Source of the DNA: Flagellimonas abyssi
GTDB lineage: Bacteria > Bacteroidota > Bacteroidia > Flavobacteriales > Flavobacteriaceae
Assembly (NCBI RefSeq): GCF_019457905.1
Contig: NZ_JAHZSV010000035.1
Coordinates: forward strand, 1 to 52,942
Length of the DNA: 52,942 bases
Direction: 5' to 3'
Position numbers and translations under genes: made by a program. The notes beneath the pieces were generated by a model that worked only from the letters and a program-made list of their open reading frames with translations, was not told the DNA's origin and made no database searches. Within the stretch, counting starts at the first letter, position 1. Each line of letters begins with the position of its first letter. Positions 24,545 through 32,646 of the stretch are shown here, in pieces.

Positions 24545-25021
24545 TTACTCTCGAGTGATCTCTAAAATCTCAAATTTGAGTGTTCCATTGGGAACCTTGA
24601 TCTCGGCAACATCACCTACTTTTTTGCCCAATAACCCTTTACCGATCGGAGATGTCACGGAAATCTTACCTGTTTTAAGATTGGCTTCGCTCTCCGCCAC
24701 CAAGGTATACTTCATTTCCATCCCATTGGCCAGGTTTTTAAGCTTCACGGTAGAAAGTACTAATATCTTGGAGGTGTCCAGTTGTGATTCATCGATTAAA
24801 CGGGCATTGGCCAAGGTTTCTTCCATTTTGGAAATCTTCATTTCCAAAAGCCCTTGAGCCTCTTTGGCCGCATCATATTCCGCATTTTCTGAAAGATCTC
24901 CCTTGTCTCTTGCTTCAGCAATGGCCTGTGACGCTTTTGGACGTTCCACATCCTTAAGTTGATTCAACTCGTCCCTCAATTTCTTTAATCCTTCGGGTGT
25001 ATAGTATGATACTTTGCTCAT
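24545..25021 (-). CDS. greA: Transcription elongation factor GreA
   Basis: The protein has the GreA N-terminal coiled coil (SYYTPEGLKKLRDELNQLKDVERP; EARDKGDLSENAEYDAAKE) including the acidic tip residues D and E that work in the RNA polymerase secondary channel, and the C-terminal FKBP-like domain (ISVTSPIGKGLLGKKVGD). It rescues backtracked polymerase by stimulating RNA cleavage. ATG 25021 (MSKVSYYTP) gives 158 residues, the family norm. An in-frame ATG at 25075 would add 18 hydrophobic residues. Its leader contains a terminator-like hairpin. Confidence 0.96.
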   Translation of the reverse strand: MSKVSYYTPEGLKKLRDELNQLKDVERPKASQAIAEARDKGDLSENAEYDAAKEAQGLLEMKISKMEETLANARLIDESQLDTSKILVLSTVKLKNLANGMEMKYTLVAESEANLKTGKISVTSPIGKGLLGKKVGDVAEIKVPNGTLKFEILEITRE

Positions 25022-25100
25022 ATCGTTAATTTTTAATGCAAAGAGCCATTGAAGAAAATCAAAAAATTTCCCCAATGTACTCTTCCTCTACAAATACAAA

Positions 25101-25146
25101 AAATCCTCAACGATGCCCATGACCTGCATGGTTTTTGCGAGGATTT
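25101..25146 (-). promoter_or_regulatory. Terminator-like hairpin in the greA leader
   Basis: Arms aaatcctc (25101-25108) and gaggattt (25139-25146) form an 8-bp stem. An inner stem ccatg/catgg (25117-25121/25127-25131) stacks inside it. Read toward greA, the second arm runs straight into a six-T run. It lies about 80 bases before the greA start, with no minus-strand gene upstream to terminate. It may be an attenuator of greA, as known for the E. coli greA leader (GraL). Confidence 0.5.
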
Positions 25147-25207
25147 AACGCAAATATAGAGAATTTTTGTTCAACTTTGTTGCCGTAACATACTGAAACT
25201 ATCGAAC

Positions 25208-25642
25208 ATGAAGCACCTCTGGGCCATAGTATTATTGGCACTGGTATTATCCTGTAGCTCCGATACCTCCAATAGAAATCCTTATTTACAGGAGGTACGA
25301 TTCCGTTTTGAGTTGAACCTTAACCTGCCCTTATACAATAATTTACAAAACATTGGAAATCCTGTTTACGTGGGCAACAATGGAGTGGGAACCCGAGGCG
25401 CCTTCGTTATCAATACAGGGTCCAGTTTTATGGCCTGGGAAGCCAGTTGTCCCAACCATGTCCCCAATGAATGTTCCACTATGACAATCGACGGGCAGAA
25501 CGCTGTATGTAGCTGCGAAGGTTATACCTATAGTTTGTTTACAGGACAACTATTGGACCGGCCCGATGATGGAAACCGATACCATGACCTCTTATTCTAT
25601 AGGGCTACCCAAAGTGGAAACGTGGTCATCATATCTAATTAA
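25208..25642 (+). CDS. Lipoprotein with a degenerate Rieske-like domain
   Basis: A lipoprotein signal (LWAIVLLALVLSCSSD, lipobox ending at Cys) leads into a Rieske-like beta fold. Where Rieske [2Fe-2S] proteins have CxH and CxxH ligand pairs, this one shows CPNH (a one-residue longer first pair) and CSCEGY, with Glu where the second His is expected. Cluster binding is therefore doubtful. The following YTYSLFTGQLLDRP matches the usual beta-strand and turn after the second box. It starts a likely unit with the aldo/keto reductase 9 bases downstream. Confidence 0.7.
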   Translation: MKHLWAIVLLALVLSCSSDTSNRNPYLQEVRFRFELNLNLPLYNNLQNIGNPVYVGNNGVGTRGAFVINTGSSFMAWEASCPNHVPNECSTMTIDGQNAVCSCEGYTYSLFTGQLLDRPDDGNRYHDLLFYRATQSGNVVIISN

Positions 25643-25651
25643 TCCTGAAGA

Positions 25652-26638
25652 ATGAAGTATAGAAAACTAGGAAAAACAGGAATAGAAGTCTCTGAAATCT
25701 CCTTGGGTACTTGGCAGGTAGGTGGAAAATGGGGCTCTGGATTCAATGATGCTTTAGCTGAACAAATTATTAATGAAGCAATAGATGACGGTGTAAACTT
25801 TATAGACACCGCTGATGTCTATGAAGCCGGGGCAAGTGAGGCTGCCGTTGGCCGAGTAGTAAGATCAAGGTCCGAAGAAGTTTTTGTGGCCACAAAATGT
25901 GGAAGACAAATCAATCCGCACGTTAATGAAGGCTATACCCCGGAGGTGCTTAGAAAATATGTGGAGGACAGCTTAAAAAACACAGGGATGGAATGCTTGG
26001 ATCTGATTCAATTGCACTGCCCTCCGACGGAAGTGTACTACCGTCCCGAAATTTTTGAATTGTTCGACCGATTAAAGGATGAGGGCAAAATAAAAAACCT
26101 TGGTGTTAGTATAGAAAAAATAGAGGAGGGCTTAAAGGCCATTGAATATCCCAACGTCAAAACGGTCCAAATCATATTCAATATGTTCAGGCAACGCCCG
26201 TTGGAACTGTTCTTTGAACAGGCAAGGAAAAAAGACATCGGTATAATTGTCCGCGTGCCTTTGGCCAGCGGGTTGCTTACAGGAAAGTTTTCTCAGGACT
26301 CCACTTTTGATGAAGAAGACCACAGGAACTTTAACAGAGATGGTGCAGCTTTTGATAAGGGCGAAACCTTTAGCGGCGTTCCTTTTAATGTTGGGCTGGA
26401 AGCCGTAAATGAACTTAAAACGATATTTCCTGATAGAGAAAACCTGGCTCCCATTGCACTTCGTTGGATATTGGATTTTCCTGAGGTCAGTTGCATTATT
26501 CCCGGAGCATCCAAGGTTGAACACCTGAACAGCAATATCAATGCTGCTGAACTACCTCCGTTAACTAAAAAAGAGAAAGTTGCCGTCAACGACATCTACG
26601 AAAAGTACATCAAAAAACACGTGCATCAACTTTGGTAG
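25652..26638 (+). CDS. Aldo/keto reductase family oxidoreductase
   Basis: The 328-residue (alpha/beta)8-barrel protein has the catalytic tetrad Asp52, Tyr57, Lys82 and His122 (contexts FIDTADVYEAG, VATKCG, LIQLHCPP) and NADPH-site residues near CIIPGASKVEHLNSN. It reduces aldehydes or ketones; the substrate cannot be predicted. It follows the Rieske-like lipoprotein by 9 bases and converges on a Gfo/Idh/MocA oxidoreductase with a 4-base gap. Confidence 0.93.
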   Translation: MKYRKLGKTGIEVSEISLGTWQVGGKWGSGFNDALAEQIINEAIDDGVNFIDTADVYEAGASEAAVGRVVRSRSEEVFVATKCGRQINPHVNEGYTPEVLRKYVEDSLKNTGMECLDLIQLHCPPTEVYYRPEIFELFDRLKDEGKIKNLGVSIEKIEEGLKAIEYPNVKTVQIIFNMFRQRPLELFFEQARKKDIGIIVRVPLASGLLTGKFSQDSTFDEEDHRNFNRDGAAFDKGETFSGVPFNVGLEAVNELKTIFPDRENLAPIALRWILDFPEVSCIIPGASKVEHLNSNINAAELPPLTKKEKVAVNDIYEKYIKKHVHQLW

Positions 26639-26642
26639 CACC

Positions 26643-27644
26643 TTAAAGTGTTCCCAGAATTTTCTCCATTACCCAACTGGTGTGTAGTCCCGTTTTTCCC
26701 GTTGATGGATGTACTGACTTGCCAAGAAGGTGGCGTTTAATATTCTCCACATGAAATTCTTGAATGTGTTGGGGGTGTACAATTTCTAATGTTTGACTTC
26801 CTGATGCATTGTTCAGTTGAATGGGAGCCTCATCCAGAACGGCAAAGCGAATACTGCCTTCGGAACCTAATATTTCAACCTTGTCCGTTCGGTCATGGGT
26901 GCCAAAGTTCCAACTGCCCGTACCTGTTATCCCTCCATCATGCATCCAATGGGCCGCTACTGCATCAAAAGCAGCATATAGCCCTAGTTGATTGGTCGTT
27001 GTACCATTCGCTTCCACAATATCACCCAACAGAAAGTTGAACAGATCCAGGCCATGGCTGGCCAAATCATCAAAATACCCTCCTCTGGCGATAGCGGCAT
27101 CTGTACGCCAATTATATGCCTTGCTTAAATCCACATCACTGGGCGGTTTGGTCTTTTGCCAATGGATATGGCGGACTTCACCGATCAGACCATCATCCAA
27201 CCATTGTTTTATTTTTAGAAATCTGGGCAGTGAACGGCGATAATAGGCTATAAAAAGAGGAACATCCCTATTCCGAAACGCTTCATAAATGGCCAAACTG
27301 TCATTATAAGTAGGGGCCATGGGTTTTTCGATACAACAAGGTTTCCCGGCTGCAGCTACTTTTAAAGCGTAAAATTTATGGGTATCGGGAGGTGTAGCAA
27401 TATAAACTGCATCAATATTTGGATTGTCGATTACCTCATCAGCATCGGTCGTCCAATGAGGAATCCGGTGTCTTTTCGCATAATCCTCTGCCTTTTCCGG
27501 ATTGCGCCGCATTACCATTGCAACCTCAAAACCGGATGTAATCTTATAGGCTGGCACGCTTTTTATTTCGGTTACGGCACCACAACCAATAACGCCCCAG
27601 CGTAGAGGCTTTTCTTCTGAAAAATTAAAACGGGATTCTGTCAT
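26643..27644 (-). CDS. Gfo/Idh/MocA family NAD(P)-dependent oxidoreductase
   Basis: The 333-residue protein begins with a Rossmann motif (WGVIGCGAVTE) and has the family's EKP motif (CCIEKPMAPTYNDS) containing the catalytic lysine, then the C-terminal substrate domain (ARGGYFDDLASHGLDLFNFLLG). Members act on sugars, inositols or related compounds; the substrate is unknown. Its ATG (27642-27644) lies in the loop of a long hairpin that also works as terminator for the upstream receptor gene, and its first codons form the 3' arm. Confidence 0.92.
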   Translation of the reverse strand: MTESRFNFSEEKPLRWGVIGCGAVTEIKSVPAYKITSGFEVAMVMRRNPEKAEDYAKRHRIPHWTTDADEVIDNPNIDAVYIATPPDTHKFYALKVAAAGKPCCIEKPMAPTYNDSLAIYEAFRNRDVPLFIAYYRRSLPRFLKIKQWLDDGLIGEVRHIHWQKTKPPSDVDLSKAYNWRTDAAIARGGYFDDLASHGLDLFNFLLGDIVEANGTTTNQLGLYAAFDAVAAHWMHDGGITGTGSWNFGTHDRTDKVEILGSEGSIRFAVLDEAPIQLNNASGSQTLEIVHPQHIQEFHVENIKRHLLGKSVHPSTGKTGLHTSWVMEKILGTL

Positions 27645-27670
27645 TATGGATAAATTTACAGAATCCCGTT
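27629..27670 (-). terminator. Terminator hairpin enclosing the start codon of the next gene
   Basis: A perfect 13-bp stem, aacgggattctgt (27629-27641) / acagaatcccgtt (27658-27670), has a 16-base loop. On the minus strand it begins 12 bases after the TonB-dependent receptor stop and is followed by a T-rich run (tttaattttt). The loop contains the ATG of the oxidoreductase gene. It could end receptor transcription and hide or present the downstream start. Confidence 0.7.
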
Positions 27671-27682
27671 CTTTTTTACATC

Positions 27683-29932
27683 TTAAAAGTTGATGGTCGC
27701 TCCTACAAGAAAATTGATTCCTGCTTGTGGGTAGTAACCGGCACCTTCAATTGTGGTAATGGTTCCAGGATTGGAATAGTCATCATCAAACGTGTAGAAA
27801 TATCCGTTGGAGACAATATCGGCATCAAAAATATTGTTCACCAAACCGGAAAGTTCAATACTCTTTATAAAAGAGTTCATGTTGATGGTGTACTGAATAT
27901 TGAAATCCGTTTGGGTATAGCTATCCAAAACAGAGGTTTCAGAATCAATATTGCCCATGTATTGTTTGCCCACAAATTTTGAAAGCAACGAAACTTGAAA
28001 GTTGTTGTTGGGTTGGTAGGTGATAATGTTGCCCGCAATCAATTTTGGGGAGAAGGCAATATTTGTATTTCCCAAATCTTGAAGCTCTCCATCCCGCTCA
28101 AAGAAATAATCAAGGTTCCTGTTATCGCTCAAAGCAATGTTCGGTCTCCATTTAAATGTACTGGACAGGTTAACATTGGCATCGATTTCCAATCCTAAAC
28201 GATAACTGTCACCAACGTTGGACCTTAACGGGGCCCCTACATCGCTCAAACCTCCCGTTAAAACCAACTGATCTTTATAGCGCATGTAGTATACGTTGGT
28301 GTTCAACTGAAAACTTGGAGAAACGTATCTCCAGCCCAGCTCAAAATCGTTGAGTTTTTCAGGTTTTGGGCTTCCGTTTTCGTAATCGTTGCGGTTGGGT
28401 TCCCTGTTGGCTCGCGCATACGAAAAATAGAAGTTATTGTTCCGGTTCAAATCGAAAGTGACACCTGCCTTTGGATTGAAAAAATTGAACGTATCGTCCA
28501 CTAGGCCTGTATCTTCGCCATTGGCCTGATAACCAACACCACGATATTGCACATCTCCGAACAAGGACCACTGGTCCGTAAGCTGATAATTGGCCTTTGT
28601 GTAGAAGTTTAAATCCGTTTTGGTGGAATTATCGTCATAATACCTATCACGAATTTCACTATTGCGTGCATATTCTGCCCATATGATTTCGCCAAAGTGA
28701 TCTCCTTTGTATTCATTATAACCTCCGCCCATAATAAGTTCAAGGTTTTCGCTGTTGTAGGTAGCAGAAAACACGGTTCCGTAAAAATCATTGTCCAACC
28801 AACGTCGGCGAATCAAATCGGTAGTTTCAACCAATTCTCCATTTACTGTGAAAGGTTCCAGACCATAGGTAACAAAATCGTCTTCTTCCCTATATTGCTC
28901 AAAAAAGCCCCGGCCTCTTGTATAGTGAACGGCCAAATGCGTGTTCCATGCGGAGTTCCAGGTCTCGTACCAGTGCAATTGAAAATGGTCTTGCTTATAA
29001 TTGTCGACCTCATTTTCATAGTATTGAGTATTTCCGTTATCATCGGTATATTCCCCGGCCGAGTTGTAGGTACGGTTATCTTCCAGCTGATCTGCGGTTA
29101 TTCCATTCCATGCCTGATAGGTAATTTCGTGTCCTCCAAAAAGCAACGCTTTTACCAAGGTATTGTCATCTTTATAGGTTCCTTGTAGAAAATAACCATC
29201 CAATTCGGAAGATGCCCGGTCCACGTAACCATCTGAAGTTACCCGTGATAAACGTCCAGAAAATTCAAAATGGTCGTTCATCAATCCCGTGCTAAACTTA
29301 ACGTTGCTGCGCAGGGTACTGAAACTTCCCACCGAAGATGAGATTTTGGCATAGGCCTCCTCTGAAAAGGCATCGGTAAGCACATTCAAACTTGCCCCAA
29401 AGGCACCGGAACCATTGGTAGATGTTCCGACCCCTCTCTGCAACTGCAAACTTTGTGTTGAAGAAGCAAAATCGGGCATATTCACCCAAAAACTCCCATG
29501 TGATTCCGCATCGTTGTACGGAATACCGTTAATTGTAACGTTGATTCTTGTAGCATCGCTACCACGAACCCTCATACTAGTGTAACCGATACCCGCCCCG
29601 GCATCCGATGTGGTCACCACGGCCGGCATAAAGTTCATGAGAATGGGGATGTCCTGACCGAGGTTTCGGGGGGCCAGTTCCACCTTGTCCAAATCGGAAA
29701 ATGTAATGGGGAAATCCTTGGTAATCCTTATGGATTGTACTAGAACTTCATCCAGAACAACTTTTGTTCCCTCAAGGCTGTCAATAGGTTCTTCTTGCGC
29801 ACTTACGGAAAGTGCCAGGCCAAACAGGGCCGTACTTGCAAATAGCATTTTGGTGCGATGTCCTTTAGTTTTTTTCGACGGTCGCAACGAGTCAGCAAAG
29901 GCTCTTTTTTGAATAATTGAATAGAGTTTCAT
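27683..29932 (-). CDS. TonB-dependent outer-membrane receptor, TPP-riboswitch controlled (predicted thiamine compound uptake)
   Basis: The 749-residue protein has a signal sequence (LFASTALFGLALSVSAQ), a TonB-dependent plug (DLDKVELAPRNLGQDIPILMN; SMRVRGSDATRINVTINGIPYND) and a 22-strand-type beta-barrel ending INFLVGATINF. It lacks the N-terminal carboxypeptidase-like domain. The 5' leader is a TPP riboswitch, so transcription or translation should rise when thiamine pyrophosphate is low. In Bacteroidota, receptors with such leaders are predicted to import thiamine or its precursors. An alternative start at ATG 29848 (MLFAST) would leave a shorter signal peptide. Confidence 0.93.
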   Translation of the reverse strand: MKLYSIIQKRAFADSLRPSKKTKGHRTKMLFASTALFGLALSVSAQEEPIDSLEGTKVVLDEVLVQSIRITKDFPITFSDLDKVELAPRNLGQDIPILMNFMPAVVTTSDAGAGIGYTSMRVRGSDATRINVTINGIPYNDAESHGSFWVNMPDFASSTQSLQLQRGVGTSTNGSGAFGASLNVLTDAFSEEAYAKISSSVGSFSTLRSNVKFSTGLMNDHFEFSGRLSRVTSDGYVDRASSELDGYFLQGTYKDDNTLVKALLFGGHEITYQAWNGITADQLEDNRTYNSAGEYTDDNGNTQYYENEVDNYKQDHFQLHWYETWNSAWNTHLAVHYTRGRGFFEQYREEDDFVTYGLEPFTVNGELVETTDLIRRRWLDNDFYGTVFSATYNSENLELIMGGGYNEYKGDHFGEIIWAEYARNSEIRDRYYDDNSTKTDLNFYTKANYQLTDQWSLFGDVQYRGVGYQANGEDTGLVDDTFNFFNPKAGVTFDLNRNNNFYFSYARANREPNRNDYENGSPKPEKLNDFELGWRYVSPSFQLNTNVYYMRYKDQLVLTGGLSDVGAPLRSNVGDSYRLGLEIDANVNLSSTFKWRPNIALSDNRNLDYFFERDGELQDLGNTNIAFSPKLIAGNIITYQPNNNFQVSLLSKFVGKQYMGNIDSETSVLDSYTQTDFNIQYTINMNSFIKSIELSGLVNNIFDADIVSNGYFYTFDDDYSNPGTITTIEGAGYYPQAGINFLVGATINF

Positions 29933-30024
29933 TCGTAAAAATGTTACGAATAAAAGGGGTCATTATTCTTTGTTAAAAATTGATTTTTGTTTCTAAAGAA
30001 ACATAGAAATTCCAAGATGCGGCC

Positions 30025-30110
30025 AGCGCATTCCCTTGGCAGCATTACCCGCCCAGGTTCATTGGGTATAATCTCAGCCTTTTGTTAAAAGCACCCCTTT
30101 GAGATGCCGC
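30025..30110 (-). promoter_or_regulatory. TPP riboswitch (THI element)
   Basis: The minus strand shows the conserved TPP aptamer: GGGGTGC (complement of 30091-30097), CTGAGA (complement of 30072-30077), ATACCC, then GAACCTG and AAGGGAA at its 3' end (complement of about 30030-30036). The closing P1 uses GCAT and ATGC. Just after it, atgcg-ctggc-cgcat forms a perfect 5-bp hairpin that shares bases with P1 and could be the alternative fold. The aptamer ends about 95 bases before the receptor ATG. Confidence 0.92.
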
Positions 30111-30117
30111 AAATGTA
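30110..30117 (-). promoter_or_regulatory. -7 promoter element (TACATTTG) for the riboswitch transcript
   Basis: TACATTTG on the minus strand matches TAnnTTTG and ends at the first base of the P1 region. The mRNA would therefore begin at the 5' edge of the TPP aptamer, which supports both calls. Confidence 0.55.
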
Positions 30118-30207
30118 AGATGCCCGTATTGATTTTCATAAAAAACATCTTAAAAATTTAACTTTTACTAACAACCATGCACCCCAAGTGCAAGCGTATA
30201 TAAGAGT

Positions 30208-32646
30208 ATGCACCCAAAATCAAAAAAAAGGTTTACCCTAAAAATTGTAATGAGCTATGTTACGCTGGGTATTCTTGCATCCCTCGCTGCATTTTTCATC
30301 TATAATGAATTCAAAAGCTATGCCTCATCCAAAAACCAGGACGTCAGTAATGAAAAGCTCTTGAAGATCAATAGATTACTCACACAACTCTACGATGCCG
30401 AAAACTTATCCAAATTGGCCCTCCAGACCAAAAAACCAGAGGATCTAAAATCCTATGCGCAAAAAGTGGATTCTATTACGGCCTTCATCGATTCTTTAAA
30501 ACCGTTGGTAAGATCAGATTACAGTTCCCTAAGTTCTGAATTGGACAGTGTTCAAGAATTACTGAGCCAAAAGGTGTTCAACAATGCTGAATTGCGAAAA
30601 CTTAAGGTACGGAACGAAAACAATACTTCATTGGATTCAGTTTTAAAGGCTTTTCATGATATGGAAGTGGGAATGGGAAGAATTACTCCGGAAACCTTTG
30701 CTCCTAATTTTGACAAATTGTCCCCAGAAGCAAAAGAGTCCATACGAAAATCTGTGGCCATTCTTAATAAGAATATCCCGAACTCAGATGGGGGTGCGGA
30801 CGCCAACAATATCGATTCCATTTTAGAGGTTTCCAAATCCATCATAAACAAAGCCATTACAGAAACTGCCACCGCCGAGAGGACTGTGCTTCAAAAGGAG
30901 CTCGAAATTTATCGCACAGACCTTGAACTTTCTCAAAAAATGAGGGGGATTTTATCTGATTTCGAACGAGAAATGGCCCAGAACACATATCTAGATGCTC
31001 TTCAGCAGGAAGAAGCACTGAAAAAAAGCACACGTTTGGCCGGTGGAGCGGTGATCTTAGGGTTGATTATCGTAATTGTATTCACTTTTATGATTTCCAA
31101 AGATTATTGGAAAGTCCAAGAATATCGGGAACGTCTCGAAAGGGCTAAAAAATATTCGGAATCGCTTTTAAAAAGTAGGGAGCAGCTCATATCAACCGTA
31201 AGCCACGACCTGCGTACCCCTTTAAATACTATTAGTGGTTATTCCGATTTGATAGGGCAAAGCGGATTAAATTCTGAACAATCGAATTACTTAAAAAAGA
31301 TTCAATCTTCTTCCGATTATGTAGAAAAACTGGTGAACGACCTTTTGGACTTTTCAAAATTAGAGGCCGGAAAAATTAAATTGGACAAAGTTCCTTTTTT
31401 GCTGTCACAGTTAATAGAGGACACGGCAACAGATTTTAAGGAGATGCAATCCAAAAAAGGAGTGTCCTTGCAGTTGGAAATCGCCGAAGATTTAAAAACA
31501 CCCATTATAAACGATCCATTTAGAATACGACAAATATTATCCAACCTGATTGGCAACGCCTTTAAATTTACCGATGAAGGGTATGTAAAGGTCTCCGCCA
31601 CGGTAGTTGAAAAAAATAAATCTAAATGGGCGAAAATCGAGGTTGAGGATACAGGAATTGGAATACCTGCCGAAAAACAAGAAGCCATTTTCCAAGAGTT
31701 TATCCAAGCAGGGGAATCCACAGAAAAAAAACAAATTGGGTATGGCCTTGGCCTGACCATTTCCAAAAAACTTACCGAATTATTGGATGGTACTTTAAGC
31801 TTGAACAGCGAAGTAAACAAGGGGAGTACTTTTACAGTTGAGATTCCAGTTGAGTTTTCCAATATCGAAATCAAAGAGGACAATTCCGAAACTCCAATTG
31901 TAAAGCCTGATGAATTATCCATTTTGGTAATCGATGATGACGAAAATATGTTGAGCCTTATATCAGAAGTCTGCAAACTCAACCAGGTAAAAACCGCAAC
32001 TTTTACAAATTTTGATGATTTTCACATTTCCGAAATCCATCAGTTCGATGCGGTTATCACGGATATTCAAATGCCTTCTATCGATGGTTATTCCGTGTTG
32101 GAAAAAGTCAATAATACATGTTATTCAAAGCCTGTAATAGCCATGACCGGTCAACAGATTGGAAATAAATCCGAATATTTGGAAGCAGGTTTTGCCGATG
32201 TTCTGCAAAAACCTTTCTCTGCAACAGACCTATTAAAAGCTTTGTCGTTCGTCAATAATATGAGTTCCAAAAGTGAAATCAAGGACACAGCTTCTTCCTT
32301 GTTTACTATTCGAAATATTTCCGCATTCCTGGATAGTTTTGAGTCGGTCAAAGAAGTTTTGCAGGTCTTTTTGGATAATTCCCTCAAAAATATGGAGCTT
32401 ATGTTTTCCGCTATCGGCAATCAGGATTATACCGATATTAAGGCCATATCCCACAAAATGTTGCCCATGTTCAGGCAATTGGAGGTACATGATGCCATCC
32501 AATTATTGGAGGTTTTGGAACATCTTTCCGGTGATGCAACAGGAGAAAAGGTATTTGAAATTTTAACAGAACTTCAAACAGTCCTGAACAATCTTGATGT
32601 TGAAATCCAAGCATATCTGGCTAAACATCCAATTGATATTGATTGA
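30208..32646 (+). CDS. Hybrid sensor histidine kinase with REC and HPt domains
   Basis: In order, the 812-residue protein has a membrane span (about 14-33), a 240-residue extracytoplasmic helical sensor, a second span (about 276-296), HisKA (SHDLRTPLNTISGYSDLI, His333), HATPase_c (N-box NLIGNAFKFTDE; EDTGIGIPAEKQ; GYGLGLTISKKL), a receiver (ILVIDDDENM; phospho-acceptor Asp619 in ITDIQMPSIDG) and an HPt domain (ISHKMLPMFRQLE, His749). This is a full phosphorelay in one chain. It converges on an NtrC-type regulator, and their stop ends overlap by 26 bases. That regulator is the natural candidate output. Confidence 0.95.
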   Translation: MHPKSKKRFTLKIVMSYVTLGILASLAAFFIYNEFKSYASSKNQDVSNEKLLKINRLLTQLYDAENLSKLALQTKKPEDLKSYAQKVDSITAFIDSLKPLVRSDYSSLSSELDSVQELLSQKVFNNAELRKLKVRNENNTSLDSVLKAFHDMEVGMGRITPETFAPNFDKLSPEAKESIRKSVAILNKNIPNSDGGADANNIDSILEVSKSIINKAITETATAERTVLQKELEIYRTDLELSQKMRGILSDFEREMAQNTYLDALQQEEALKKSTRLAGGAVILGLIIVIVFTFMISKDYWKVQEYRERLERAKKYSESLLKSREQLISTVSHDLRTPLNTISGYSDLIGQSGLNSEQSNYLKKIQSSSDYVEKLVNDLLDFSKLEAGKIKLDKVPFLLSQLIEDTATDFKEMQSKKGVSLQLEIAEDLKTPIINDPFRIRQILSNLIGNAFKFTDEGYVKVSATVVEKNKSKWAKIEVEDTGIGIPAEKQEAIFQEFIQAGESTEKKQIGYGLGLTISKKLTELLDGTLSLNSEVNKGSTFTVEIPVEFSNIEIKEDNSETPIVKPDELSILVIDDDENMLSLISEVCKLNQVKTATFTNFDDFHISEIHQFDAVITDIQMPSIDGYSVLEKVNNTCYSKPVIAMTGQQIGNKSEYLEAGFADVLQKPFSATDLLKALSFVNNMSSKSEIKDTASSLFTIRNISAFLDSFESVKEVLQVFLDNSLKNMELMFSAIGNQDYTDIKAISHKMLPMFRQLEVHDAIQLLEVLEHLSGDATGEKVFEILTELQTVLNNLDVEIQAYLAKHPIDID

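Noticed and set aside
25088..25127. A 13-codon leader-peptide-like frame inside the greA leader hairpin
   Set aside because: It has no cluster of codons for one amino acid and no clear start context, so it is probably a chance frame. The hairpin itself is kept as a finding.
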